A stretch of 64,000 nucleotides of DNA from Streptosporangium brasiliense (GTDB taxonomy: Bacteria > Actinomycetota > Actinomycetes > Streptosporangiales > Streptosporangiaceae). Location of the stretch: NCBI RefSeq assembly GCF_030811595.1, contig NZ_JAUSRB010000002.1:6448001-6512000 (forward strand), written 5' to 3'. The translations under genes were made by a program, and so were the position numbers. The notes under the pieces were generated by a model. That model was not told the origin of the DNA and did no database searches. It saw only the letters and a program-made list of their open reading frames with translations. Positions 34,770 through 43,598 of the stretch are shown one piece after another. Every line of letters begins with the position of its first letter. Within the stretch, counting starts at the first letter, position 1.

Positions 34770-34971
34770 ATCTGTCCTTCCGGCTGCGGGTTGTGGCGGG
34801 TCGGTGTGGACACCGGTGCGGCGCCCGCGCCGGGGCCGGCGCCGGTGTCGGCGCCGGTGTCCGGGTCCGGCCGTATTCACCCTCGCCCGCTCCGGCGCGG
34901 GCGCCAAGCCGCCCGCGCCGGCATGTCTGTTTTCCTGTGGTCCCTGTCTTTCGGACAGGTAGGGTCGGGGC

Positions 34972-35935
34972 GTGGAGGAGCGGCTGTTCGTGATCGTGGC
35001 CTATGCCGGCGCCGAGCTGCTGGACATCGCCTGCGTCTCCGACGCCCTGGACGTGGCCAACCGGCTCGGCGCCGGTCCGCCGTACCTGATCCGGATGGCC
35101 AGCCCGGGCGGCCGGGACGTCGCCTGCGGCTCCGGGCTGGTCCTGCGCGGGCAGCAGGCGCTGGAGCGGCTTTCCGGGCCGCTGGACACGCTGCTGGTCG
35201 CCGGCGGCCAGGGGTATGAGGCGGCCGCCGCCGACGTCCGCCTGGTGGGGCATGTGCGGAGGCTGGCGCGGGAGAGCCGCCGGGTGGCCTCGGTGTGCAC
35301 CGGGGCCGGTGTGCTGGCGGCGACCGGGCTGCTGGACGGCCGCCGCGCCACCACGCACTGGGCCTACGCCGGCGCGATCGCCGGACGGTATCCGAGGGTG
35401 CGGGTGGATCCGGCGCCGATCTACATCCGTGACGGGCGTTTCTGCACCGCGGCCGGGGTGACCAGCGCGCTGGACCTGACGCTGGCGCTGATCGAGGACG
35501 ACCACGGCGCGGAGCTGGCCCGCCGTGCGGCGCGCGGGCTGGTGACCTACCTGCAGCGGCCCGGCGACCAGCGGCAGATGAGCATGTTCGTGGCCGCGCC
35601 GCCGCCCGACCACGATCTGGTGCGGGCTCTGGTCGGGTATGTCGGCGCTCATCTGGACGCCGACCTGTCGGCGGCGGCGCTGGCCCGGCGGGCGGGGGTC
35701 AGCGGCCGTCATCTGGCCGGCTGTTCGCCGGCCGGTTGGGGCAGAGCCCGGCGCGGTACGTGCGCGGCGCGCGCGCCGAGGCGGCGGCGCAGCTGCTGGC
35801 CTCGACCTCGCTGCGGTGGCGGCGGTGGCGCGCCGGTGCGGGTTCGGCTCGGCCGAGACGCTGCGGCAGGCTTTCACCGACCGCTACGGCGTGCCGCCGG
35901 CCCGCTACCGTCAGGCCGCCGGCGCGGGCCGCTGA
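34972..35935 (+). pseudogene. GlxA-type AraC regulator, frameshifted in the DNA-binding domain
   Basis: The first 245 residues form an intact DJ-1-like sensor domain (VASVCTGAGVLAATGLLDGR, then ATTHWAY) and the beginning of the AraC HTH (ALARRAGVSGRHLA). The frame is then lost near 35715-35735. The expected continuation GQSPARYVRGARAEAAAQLL is in frame 3, and after a second shift near 35805 RRCGFGSAETLRQAFTDRYG appears in frame 2, ending at 35935. Two single-base deletions would explain it. It is either an early pseudogene or a sequence error; the shifted segments are otherwise well conserved. Confidence 0.75.
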
Positions 35936-35994
35936 GCAGCGCCGCAGCGGGTCCCCCTTGCGGGCGGTGTCGAAAACGTGTTCCACTGATCGGC

Positions 35995-36952
35995 ATGCGA
36001 TGGGAGGCGCTGCCTGCTCGCCGGGCCGTCGGAGGCCCGGCGCGGATCGAGCGCACCGCGGTGACCCGGGTTCACGGTGGGCTGACCTGTTACGAGGTGC
36101 AGGCCCGTGGCGCGCTGGAGCGCACCGCCGAGGGATGGGCGCTGAGCCCCTACCGGGGGTGCGCGCAGGCCTGCCGTTTACTGCGCGGTCCGGCGCGGCC
36201 ACCGTTACTGGGGCTGGACACCGGCACCGGCTTCGACTCGCGGATCGTGGTGCGCACCAACATCGTGCGGCGGCTGCGGGCCGAGCTGGCCTCCGCCTGG
36301 GACGGCGAGCACGTCCGCGTGGGCATGGCCGGTGACTGCTACCAGGGTGCCGAGGAGATCTACCGGCTGATGCCCGGTGTGGTGGCCGCCCTGCGCGAGG
36401 CCGGGGCGCCGTTCACCGTGCACACCAAGAGCACGCTCATCCTGCGCGACGCCGGGTTGCTGGCCGCCGCTCCGGGGCGGGTGTGGTGGTCTCGATCGCC
36501 TTCGTCGACGATCAGATCCGCCGCACCGTGGAGCCCGGCGCGCCGGGCGCGCAGAAACGTCTGGAGCTGGTGGCGGAGCTCAACGAGCGTGGTGTGCCGT
36601 GCGGGGTGGTGATGGCGCCCATCCTGCCGTTGCTGACCGACTCCCCCGACCAGCTGGCCGCCACGGTGCGCCGGGCCGCGACGCGGGGGCCGTCAGTCTC
36701 ACCCCGCAGGTGTTGCGCCTGCCGCCCGGTGCCCGGGAGTGGTATCTGGCCTGGCTCGATGAGCACCATCCGGCGCTGGCCGGGCGTTACGGCGAGCTGT
36801 ACGCCAGGGGGGCCGAGGCCGATCCGGGCTATGTCGGCCGTGTCACCGGGCAGGTCCTGCAGCTGGCCGCCCGTTACGGCATGAGCCCGACCCGTCCTGA
36901 GCAGCCGCTGCCGCTGGCCCTGTCGGCCCATCGGCAGCTCACTTTGCTGTGA
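35995..36952 (+). pseudogene. Rv2578c-type radical SAM protein, multiply frameshifted
   Basis: The start region reads ALSPYRGCAQAC, and the later blocks LGLDTGTGFDSRIVV, EIYRLMPGVVAALREAGAPF and VHTKSTLILRDAG match Rv2578c-family radical SAM proteins. The cluster motif CxxxCxxC is broken: near 36180-36212 the frame reads CRLLRGPARPPLLGLD, while one base less then one more would give CRYC and a normal context. Further shifts lie near 36475 and 36685, after which conserved text continues in frames 3 and 2 to a TGA at 36952. Four one-base indels in all, so decay or sequencing error. Confidence 0.75.
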
Positions 36953-36986
36953 GGCCCACCCGTCACCTTGCTGTGAGGCCCACCCG
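36939..36986. repeat. 24-nt tandem duplication across the radical SAM stop codon
   Basis: Two consecutive 24-nt copies differ at one base; each includes TTGCTGTGAGGCCCACCCG and therefore a TGA. The stop of the radical SAM frame is in the first copy. It is a recent slippage duplication. Confidence 0.7.
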
Positions 36987-37081
36987 CCGGGTCCGTCCCC
37001 AGTGGGGCCGCCTCCGGTGCGGGTGGCCTCTTCGGGGGCGGTCCGGCCGGCGGGTGCCGGTGGGGCCGCCCCGAAGGGGGG

Positions 37082-38278
37082 TCAGGCCAGGGCGCTGCCC
37101 TTGGCCCACTGCTTGAACGACAGCTGCCAGAAGCCCCAGCCGTTGTTCCACTCCATCTTCCGGTCGGTGCCGGTGATGGTGATCACGTCGCCGCGCTGGA
37201 CCTGGTTGTAGTACCACCGGGCCTGGTCGGGGCGGGAGTTGATGCAGCCGTGGCTGACGTTCTGGCGGCCCTGGGCCCAGACGTTGTTCAGCGCGTGGAC
37301 GTATTCGCCGCTGTTGGAGAAACGCACCGCGTGGTTGATCATCAGGTCGTAGTAGCCGGGGTCGCCCTTCTTGCGGCCCGGTGAGATCATCCGCTCGGGG
37401 TTGGCCTTGCCCATCGCCAGGTGCACGCCGCTGGTGGTGGTGTATTCGCGGGTGCTGGCGTTGCCGGCGCTGATCAGCATGGTCTGCACGACCTTGCCGT
37501 CCCGCTTGACGATCATCTTGTGCTTGCGGGTGTCGATGGTGGCGATCTGGGCCGCGCCGATCCGGATGCTCTTGGTGAAGTCCTTGACCCCGTACATGTC
37601 CTTGCCGCCCTGTACGCCGTTGAGGCGGGCGGTGAAGGTCACCTTCTGGTGGGGCTGCCAGAACTTGGCGGTCCGGTAGATCACGGTGGTGTCGTTGATC
37701 CACCGCCACGCGCCCTGGGAGGGCTTCTCCGAGGTCACCTCCAATGCCTGTTCCACTGCGGCCTTCTGACTGACCGGCTGGTTGAAGGTGACGATGATCG
37801 GCGCCCCCACGCCGACCTTCTCCCCCTTCAGTGCCGGGGTCACATCGGCCACCGCCAGTTCGACCTTCGGTTTGAGTGTCGTGAAGGAGCTGCTGGCGGT
37901 GGTTCCGCCCACGGCGCGTGCCGAGACGGTGTATTCGCTGGAGGGTTTCAACGGGGCCTTGGAGACCCATTTGGTCCGGCCGGCGTCGAAGGAGCCGGCC
38001 AGCGGCTTGCCGCCGCTCTCCACGGTTACCTGCTCAAGTGACCCGTTGGCGGCGGTGACGACGACCTTCTTGTCCGGTCGCACGGTCGCGCTGCCCTGGG
38101 CCGGGCTGATCTTTATCACCGGCGCGGCCGGTGTGGTGGCCGCCGCGGCGCGCTGGCCGTCGGTGGCAGGGGCCGTCGGGGCCGACCCGCCGGAGCAGGA
38201 GGTGGCAAGTACGGCCGCCGCCGCCACCGCCAGTCCGGCCAGCGGTGTCCTCAGACCACGACGTTCCACGTTTAACAC
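37082..38278 (-). CDS. L,D-transpeptidase lipoprotein (Ig-like domain plus YkuD)
   Basis: A 398-residue lipoprotein that should make 3-3 cross-links in peptidoglycan. The signal peptide ends in a lipobox with Cys28 (VLATSC). Two Ig-like domains (about 50-250) precede the YkuD domain, with the catalytic motif NVSHGCINSRPDQARW near 355 and GVHLAMGKANPERMISPG upstream. The layout matches actinobacterial LdtMt2-type enzymes. GTG 38278 is 6 nt after GGAG; the frame's earlier start at 38293 overlaps that site. Confidence 0.92.
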   Translation of the reverse strand: MLNVERRGLRTPLAGLAVAAAAVLATSCSGGSAPTAPATDGQRAAAATTPAAPVIKISPAQGSATVRPDKKVVVTAANGSLEQVTVESGGKPLAGSFDAGRTKWVSKAPLKPSSEYTVSARAVGGTTASSSFTTLKPKVELAVADVTPALKGEKVGVGAPIIVTFNQPVSQKAAVEQALEVTSEKPSQGAWRWINDTTVIYRTAKFWQPHQKVTFTARLNGVQGGKDMYGVKDFTKSIRIGAAQIATIDTRKHKMIVKRDGKVVQTMLISAGNASTREYTTTSGVHLAMGKANPERMISPGRKKGDPGYYDLMINHAVRFSNSGEYVHALNNVWAQGRQNVSHGCINSRPDQARWYYNQVQRGDVITITGTDRKMEWNNGWGFWQLSFKQWAKGSALA

Positions 38279-38594
38279 AACTTTCTCCCCCACTACAGCA
38301 AACTGCGTTTAAAGACCCTAATAGGAGATGCGCAGGTAGTACACCTGGTTGAGGAGAGTTCGGTCACATTTAGGTCACTTTGCGGTGTGAATAACATGCC
38401 GCCCGGGACTTCGGGGAACACGAGGGGCCGCACCGGGGCGCCCGGTGCGGTCATCGCTGCCTTCACCTGGGCCGATGCCGCCTCCCCGGCGTGGGCCCGC
38501 GCCCCGGCGGACGCCGGGCGGGGATCGGGGGCGGGGCCCGGGCGGGTGGCGCCGCCGGCCGCGGCGGCCGCCGACCGGCCCGCCCCGTCCCGGG

Positions 38595-38626
38595 GCCGGA
38601 AAGCTAGGCTGCCGGAAAGCTAGGCT
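38595..38626 (+). promoter_or_regulatory. tandem 16-nt repeat carrying two TAGGCT -10-like hexamers
   Basis: GCCGGAAAGCTAGGCT occurs twice head to tail (38595-38610, 38611-38626), ending 32 nt before the phosphatase start. Each copy holds TAGGCT, a common actinomycete -10 form. No fitting -35 is evident. The rest of the 380-nt gap (38279-38658) shows only GGTCAC direct repeats near 38363 and 38374. Confidence 0.5.
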
Positions 38627-38658
38627 GACGTGATCGACCCGGAACGGAAGGCGTGGTG

Positions 38659-40281
38659 ATGACCGCAGTACGGCCGGTCGGTGACATCGATCGCACGCAC
38701 CAGGACCCGTCCCGGGCGCCGGGCGAGGAGCTGCTGCGCGCCATCGTGGAGGCCTCGGCCGAGGGTGTGGTGCTGTGCGGCGCCGACGGCGCCGTCGTCA
38801 TGGTCAACGCCGCGGCGGCGCGGATGGCGCCGGAGGTCTCACCCGGCCGCCCCGCCGCCTCGGGCGCGGCCGCCGGGCTGTTCGACCACGACCACCCCGA
38901 GGGCCAGGACCGGGAGGTCGGCCACGGGCAGCGGCTCCTGCGGGTGCGCCGGGAGGCCTTCGGCATCGCCCATCACGCCTGGTACCTGCGTGACGTCACC
39001 GCCGAGTCGGCCAGGACCGGCGCGCTGCTGGCCGAGCGCCGGCGCACCGAGTTCCTGATGGAGGCCGGCCGCAGGCTGTCGGCCTCGCTCAACACGCGCC
39101 GCTGCGCCCGCACCACGGTCGAGTTGGCCGTCTCCTTCCTGGCAGACGTCGCCATGGTGGTGCTGCCGCCGGCCGGGCGCCGCCAGGCGAGCTGGCTGCG
39201 TTCGGCCGGCGGGCGCCAGGCCCTGCAGGAGGGCACGGTCACCACCGCCTCCACCGCGCAGGTGCCAGGCCTGGCCGAGGCGCTGGCGGGCTTCCCGCCC
39301 GTGCCCAGCCGGTGGCTGGACCCCGCCCAGGTGCCCGGATGGCTGCTGCCCGAGGAGTTCGGCCAGGCCCAGCACCTGCTCGTCACCCCGCTGCCCGGCA
39401 ACGGCGTCCCGGCCGGGGCGCTGGTGCTGGCCCGCCGCGAGGGCGGCCCGGCCTTCGAGGAGGAGGCCGAGACCCTGGTGCGGATCTTCGCCGCCCGCGC
39501 GGGCGCGGCCATCTCGGCCGCCGCCCTGTATCAGGAGCAGAGCGCCACCAACGCGATCTTGACCAGGGACCTGCTGCCGCCGGCCCTGCCGACGCTGCCC
39601 GGCCTGGAGCTGGCGGGCTCGCTGCGCGCCGCCCAGCAGGCCGCCCTGATCGGCGGCGACTTCTACGACGTCTTCCTTCCCGCCCCCGGCGAGCCGCTGG
39701 TGGTCCTGGGCGACATCTGCGGCAAGGGCGCGCACGCCGCCGTCCTGGCCGGGCAGGTCCGCCAGTCGCTGCGCGCGCTGCTGCTGACCGAGACCGACCC
39801 CGGGCGGCTGGCGTCACTGCTCAACCGCTCCCTACTGGCCTCCCCCGTCCCCAACTCCTATCTCACCCTCGTCCTGGGCGCGCTGCGGGCCGGCGCCGAC
39901 GGCCGGGTGCGCATGGACCTGGCCGTGGCCGGGCATCCGGCGCCGCTCATCCTGCGCCGCGACGGCACCGTGCGGGAGGTCGCCGCCGGCGGCCCGCTGC
40001 TGGGCGCGCTGGAGACCGTCACCGTGACCCCCCTCACCGTCGAGCTGGCCCCCGGCGAGGTGTGCCTGTTCTACAGCGACGGCATCACCGAGGCCTTCGG
40101 CGGCCCCAGCGGCCGTGAGATGTACGGCGGGCGGCGGCTCAAGGACGCCCTGTCCACCTGCGCGGGCATGCCGGTGGCGGCGGTGGTGGAACGGCTGGAG
40201 CAGCTCAGCACCGACTGGCTGGGCGGCGACGTCCAAGACGACCGGGCGCTGCTGGCCGTACAGGCCAGGCCCGCGCGGTGA
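38659..40281 (+). CDS. SpoIIE/RsbU-type PP2C phosphatase with PAS and GAF regions
   Basis: About 540 residues. A PAS-like sensor (about 25-110, EASAEGVVLCGADGAVVMVN) and a GAF-like region (about 130-290) precede a PP2C phosphatase of the SpoIIE type (about 310-540), with metal-binding aspartates in LIGGDFYDVF, VLGDICGKGAHAAVLAG and FYSDGITEAFGG. Such enzymes dephosphorylate STAS anti-sigma antagonists, and a STAS gene is third in this operon. I choose ATG 38659, about 8 nt after GGAAGG, over GTG 38653. The stop overlaps the next start. Confidence 0.92.
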   Translation: MTAVRPVGDIDRTHQDPSRAPGEELLRAIVEASAEGVVLCGADGAVVMVNAAAARMAPEVSPGRPAASGAAAGLFDHDHPEGQDREVGHGQRLLRVRREAFGIAHHAWYLRDVTAESARTGALLAERRRTEFLMEAGRRLSASLNTRRCARTTVELAVSFLADVAMVVLPPAGRRQASWLRSAGGRQALQEGTVTTASTAQVPGLAEALAGFPPVPSRWLDPAQVPGWLLPEEFGQAQHLLVTPLPGNGVPAGALVLARREGGPAFEEEAETLVRIFAARAGAAISAAALYQEQSATNAILTRDLLPPALPTLPGLELAGSLRAAQQAALIGGDFYDVFLPAPGEPLVVLGDICGKGAHAAVLAGQVRQSLRALLLTETDPGRLASLLNRSLLASPVPNSYLTLVLGALRAGADGRVRMDLAVAGHPAPLILRRDGTVREVAAGGPLLGALETVTVTPLTVELAPGEVCLFYSDGITEAFGGPSGREMYGGRRLKDALSTCAGMPVAAVVERLEQLSTDWLGGDVQDDRALLAVQARPAR

Positions 40282-41333
40282 GCGCCACCGGCCTGTCCCC
40301 CGGGGATCTGCGCACCGCCGGGGAGCACTACCTGGAGCGCATCGGCCGGGCCGACGAGTTCGGCGCCGTCGACCTGGTGCTCGGCCTGCTGGGCGAGGGC
40401 GTGCCGGCCGAGAGCCTGCTGCTGGAGCTCATCGCGCCCGCCCAGCGGCGCGTCGGCGAGCTGTGGGCGGCCAACCGCTGGTCGGTCGCCCGCGAGCACG
40501 GGGCCACGGCCGTCAGCGAGCGCGCCGTAGCCGCGATCACCGCCCGCATCCGGCCCGAGCCCACCCTCGGCCGCGTCACCGTCGCCTGCACCGACGGCGA
40601 ATACCACGCGCTGCCCACCCGGCTGCTGGCCGAGGTGCTGCGCCTGCGCGGCTGGCGGGTCGACTTCCTGGGCGCCAGCGTGCCCGGCCCGCACCTGATC
40701 ACCCACCTGCACCAGACCGGGCCCGACGCGGTCGCGCTGGGCTGCGCCCTGCCCACCCGCCTGCCCCGGGCCCACGCCACGCTCACCGCCTGCCAGGCCG
40801 TCGGCGTGCCCGTCCTGGCCGGCGGATCCGGTTTCGGCGCCGACGGCCGCTCGGCCCGGCTGCTGGGCGCCGACGGCTGGGCCCCCACCGCCGATGCCGC
40901 CGCCGACGTGCTGGCCGGCGGCCTGCCGGACTTCCCCGCGCCGCCGCACGCGCCGGCCCACCTGGCCGACGAGGAGTACACCCACCTGACGCGGCGCCGC
41001 GGCGAGCTGCTCACCGGCGCGATGAGCGCCCTGGCCGGCGCCTACCCGCCGATGGCCGCCTACAGCGCCCACCAGCTCGACTCCACCGCCGAAGACCTCG
41101 GTCACATCCTCGACTTCCTGGCCGCCGCCCTCTACGTCGACGACGCCGCGGTGTTCACCGGCTTCATCACCTGGACCGGCGGCGTGCTGCGGGCACGCGG
41201 GGTCCCGGCCAGGGCGATAGAGGTGGGATTGCGTATTTTCCACGATGAGCTGCGAGACTTTCCCCGTGCCCGCCGCATGCTGGTCCAGGGGATCGAGGCG
41301 GCACACGACCCCGGCGCCGATTTGGAGATCTGA
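40278..41333 (+). CDS. B12-binding-domain protein
   Basis: A 351-residue protein. The N-terminal helical cap (about 10-95, with LELIAPAQRRVGELWAANRW) and a Rossmann-like B12-binding domain (about 96-215) match methionine-synthase-like and CarH/LitR-like cobalamin modules. The DxHxxG lower-ligand motif appears as GEYHALP, keeping His but with Glu and Pro substitutions; the GG end is VPVLAGGSGFG. A C-terminal helical region (235-350, HILDFLAAALYVDDAAVFTG) is of unknown role. It is translationally coupled to the phosphatase. A B12-dependent light or redox input to partner switching is inference. Confidence 0.85.
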   Translation: MSATGLSPGDLRTAGEHYLERIGRADEFGAVDLVLGLLGEGVPAESLLLELIAPAQRRVGELWAANRWSVAREHGATAVSERAVAAITARIRPEPTLGRVTVACTDGEYHALPTRLLAEVLRLRGWRVDFLGASVPGPHLITHLHQTGPDAVALGCALPTRLPRAHATLTACQAVGVPVLAGGSGFGADGRSARLLGADGWAPTADAAADVLAGGLPDFPAPPHAPAHLADEEYTHLTRRRGELLTGAMSALAGAYPPMAAYSAHQLDSTAEDLGHILDFLAAALYVDDAAVFTGFITWTGGVLRARGVPARAIEVGLRIFHDELRDFPRARRMLVQGIEAAHDPGADLEI

Positions 41334-41339
41334 CGATAG

Positions 41340-41672
41340 ATGCTCGAGAAGACCCCGCTCCGTACCGAGGTGCAGAGCACCGACGCGGGCACCACGCTGC
41401 TGGTGCTCGCCGGTGATCTGGACTACGACACGGCCGCCGAGCTCTTCCCCCTGGCCCAGGAGCTGCTGGCCGGGCAGCCGCGCCGTCTGGAGCTGGACCT
41501 GTCGGGCCTGGAGTTCGTCGACTCCTCCGGGGTGGCGGCCCTGATCAACGTCTACAACACCGCCCGCGAGCACGGCGGCACCATGCGGATCGTCGCCCTG
41601 ACCTCCTACCTGCGCCACCTGTTCAAGGTGACCGCCCTGGACCAGGTCTTCGACCTGCCGCCCGTCCAGTAG
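41340..41672 (+). CDS. STAS-domain anti-sigma factor antagonist
   Basis: A 110-residue RsbV/SpoIIAA-like protein. The phosphorylatable serine is in LEFVDSSGVAALINVY. In the non-phosphorylated form these proteins bind anti-sigma kinases and free the sigma factor. It begins 6 nt after the B12 gene, and the upstream SpoIIE-type phosphatase is its natural activator. No anti-sigma kinase or sigma gene is nearby, so those partners are encoded elsewhere. Confidence 0.92.
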   Translation: MLEKTPLRTEVQSTDAGTTLLVLAGDLDYDTAAELFPLAQELLAGQPRRLELDLSGLEFVDSSGVAALINVYNTAREHGGTMRIVALTSYLRHLFKVTALDQVFDLPPVQ

Positions 41673-41748
41673 CGCCCCGGCCCGGGCCCGTCCCGCCCGC
41701 GGGCGGCGGCCGCGGCCCGGCTCCGCACGGGGGCGTGGGTGATTGCCG

Positions 41749-41820
41749 GCGACACACCGCGGCAGAAGCCGATCTCGCCGATCCTTACCGCTTAACCTGC
41801 GAAAACAGGATCACGCGCAG
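41749..41820 (+). promoter_or_regulatory. 72-nt conserved element, copy 1 (upstream of DUF4394 gene)
   Basis: Compared with 50166-50237 on the other strand, 63 of 72 positions are identical with no gap: the first 12 (GCGACACACCGC) fully and the last 36 at 35 positions, including TTACCGCTTAACC and the hairpin CCTG-CGAAAA-CAGG. It ends 73 nt before the ATG at 41894. A possible 18-codon leader frame (GTG 41739, stop TAA 41793-41795) ends just before the hairpin; the other copy also has a frame ending at this TAA with a related C-terminus (DTP, P, SP, LTA). I do not recognise a known riboswitch. Confidence 0.7.
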
Positions 41821-41893
41821 GCCGGTCCGCCCACCATGCCGTGGCCGTGGCCGGTCCGGGCGCGCCGGCGCCCGGTCGCAGAGGAGAAGGCAC

Positions 41894-42757
41894 ATGCGAA
41901 AGACACTCATCGCCGCCCTGGTGGTGCTGAGCGCGGCGGCGGGCACCACCGCGCCGGCGCTGGCCGGCAGCCGGCCCCGCCTGGCGGTCGTCGGGCTGAC
42001 CGACGGCCAGCGCCTGGTGCTCTTCCAGGCCAGCTCCCCCGAGAAGGTCCACGACCTGGGCGCGGTCCGCGGGCTCCAGGGCGACAGCGCCCTGGTCGGC
42101 ATCGACTACCGCGTGCAGAACGGCAGGCTGTACGGCGTCGGCGACCAGGGCGGCGTCTACGTCCTGAACCGCTCGGCCGTGGCGACCAAGGTCTCCCAGC
42201 TGACCGTGGCGCTGAGCGGCACCGGTTTCGGCGTCGACTTCAACCCCGCCGCCAACCGGCTGCGCGTGATCAGTGACACCGGGCAGAACCTGCGGCACAA
42301 CATCGACGATCCGGCCGGCACCCCCGCCGCGGGACAGACCGTGGCCGACGGCCCGCTGACCAATCCGCCCGTCCCGCCGGCCACCACCGGCGCCACCGCG
42401 CTCGGCGTCTCGGGGGCCGCCTACACCAACAACGACCTCAGCCCGGCCACCGCCACCACGCTGTTCGACCTCGACACCGGCGCCGACCGGGTGAGCCTGC
42501 AGTCTCCCGCCAACGCGGGCACCCTGGCGCCGGTCGGCGCCCTGGGCGTGGCCGCGACCGGCGGCGCGGGCTTCGACGTCTACAGCTCGGTGCGCGGTGA
42601 GGTCACCGTCTCCAACAGCGCCTTCGCCACCTTGAGGGTCGGCGACGGCTACCGCTTCTACGGCGTGGACCTGCTCACCGGCGCGGCCGACCTCTACGGC
42701 TCCTTCCCGCGCCACCGCCAGGTCGTCGACATCGCCCTGCCGCTCGACCGGAACTGA
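41894..42757 (+). CDS. exported DUF4394 protein
   Basis: A 287-residue protein with a Sec signal (RKTLIAALVVLSAAAGTTAP, then ALAG). The mature part matches DUF4394: FQASSPEKVHDLGAVRGLQG, VGIDYRVQNGRLYGVGDQGG and GFGVDFNPAANRLRVISDTG, a beta-propeller-like repeat family of unknown function. The ATG follows GAGGAGAAGG. It may be controlled by the conserved element upstream. Confidence 0.85.
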   Translation: MRKTLIAALVVLSAAAGTTAPALAGSRPRLAVVGLTDGQRLVLFQASSPEKVHDLGAVRGLQGDSALVGIDYRVQNGRLYGVGDQGGVYVLNRSAVATKVSQLTVALSGTGFGVDFNPAANRLRVISDTGQNLRHNIDDPAGTPAAGQTVADGPLTNPPVPPATTGATALGVSGAAYTNNDLSPATATTLFDLDTGADRVSLQSPANAGTLAPVGALGVAATGGAGFDVYSSVRGEVTVSNSAFATLRVGDGYRFYGVDLLTGAADLYGSFPRHRQVVDIALPLDRN

Positions 42758-42797
42758 CCGGCTCCACCCCTCTCACCGGGGGGGCGGGGCCGCGGCC

Positions 42798-43598
42798 TCA
42801 GCGCGGCTCCGGCCGCCACAGCCGCTGGACCTGCCCGTAGGAGGGCACGTCGTCGGCGACCGGGCCGCCGGCGGCCACCTCCAGCGCGGTGGTGACGGCC
42901 GCCCGCAGCGCGGTGCGGAACAGCAGGGAGCCGTAGCTGATCCGCCGCACGCCCAGGGCCGCCAGTCGCGCCGGCGGCACCTGCGGTTGGATGAGCACGT
43001 TCAGCGGCACCGCGGCGGCGGCGACCAGCGCCTGCACCTCCCGTTCCCGGGCCGCCCCCGGGACGAACACCCCGTCGGCCCCCGCGCCGGCGTAGGCCTG
43101 GACCCGCCGCACGGCTGTGGCCAGGGCGTCGGGCGCGCCCAGCCAGAACGGGTCGGTGCGGGCGTTGACGAACAGCCGCGGCACCCGTTGCTTGATCGCG
43201 CCGATCAGCGCGACCTGCTCCGACACCTCCGCCAGGCCGCGGCCGCGGCCGTCCTCGATGTTGATCCCGGCGACCCCGGCGTCGGCCAGTTCCTCGGCCA
43301 GGTCGGCCACCTGGGCGGGTGAGCCGCCGAAGCCCGCCTCGATGTCGACCGTGACCGGCACCTGCAGCCTGGCGATCCCGCGTGCCAGCGCCACGGTCTC
43401 GGCCCGGGTGGCCTGCTCGGCGTCCGGCTTGCCCGCGGCCGCGGCCACTCCCAGGCTCGTCGTCCCCACCGCCGCGAACCCGGCCGCCGCCAGCGCCGCC
43501 GCCGAGGCGTGGTCCCAGGCGTTGGGCAGCAGCAGGGGCTGGTGGCCGTGGTGCAACGCCCTGAACCGCTCGGACATCGTCGGCCCGGCCGCCGTCAC
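42798..43598 (-). CDS. isocitrate lyase/PEP-mutase family protein
   Basis: A 266-residue TIM-barrel enzyme: LLLPNAWDHASAAALAAAGF, the substrate/metal region VTVDIEAGFGGSP, GINIEDGRGRG and LFVNARTDPFWLG. It belongs to the PEP mutase / 2-methylisocitrate-lyase-like branch that acts on C-C or C-P bonds, with reaction unassigned here. The GTG start overlaps the stop of the P450 gene (GTGA), so both are made together. Confidence 0.88.
   Translation of the reverse strand: MTAAGPTMSERFRALHHGHQPLLLPNAWDHASAAALAAAGFAAVGTTSLGVAAAAGKPDAEQATRAETVALARGIARLQVPVTVDIEAGFGGSPAQVADLAEELADAGVAGINIEDGRGRGLAEVSEQVALIGAIKQRVPRLFVNARTDPFWLGAPDALATAVRRVQAYAGAGADGVFVPGAAREREVQALVAAAAVPLNVLIQPQVPPARLAALGVRRISYGSLLFRTALRAAVTTALEVAAGGPVADDVPSYGQVQRLWRPEPR

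Noticed and set aside
41749-41820. c-di-AMP (ydaO) or c-di-GMP riboswitch
   Set aside because: The short conserved core and single hairpin lack the long multi-stem consensus of either class.
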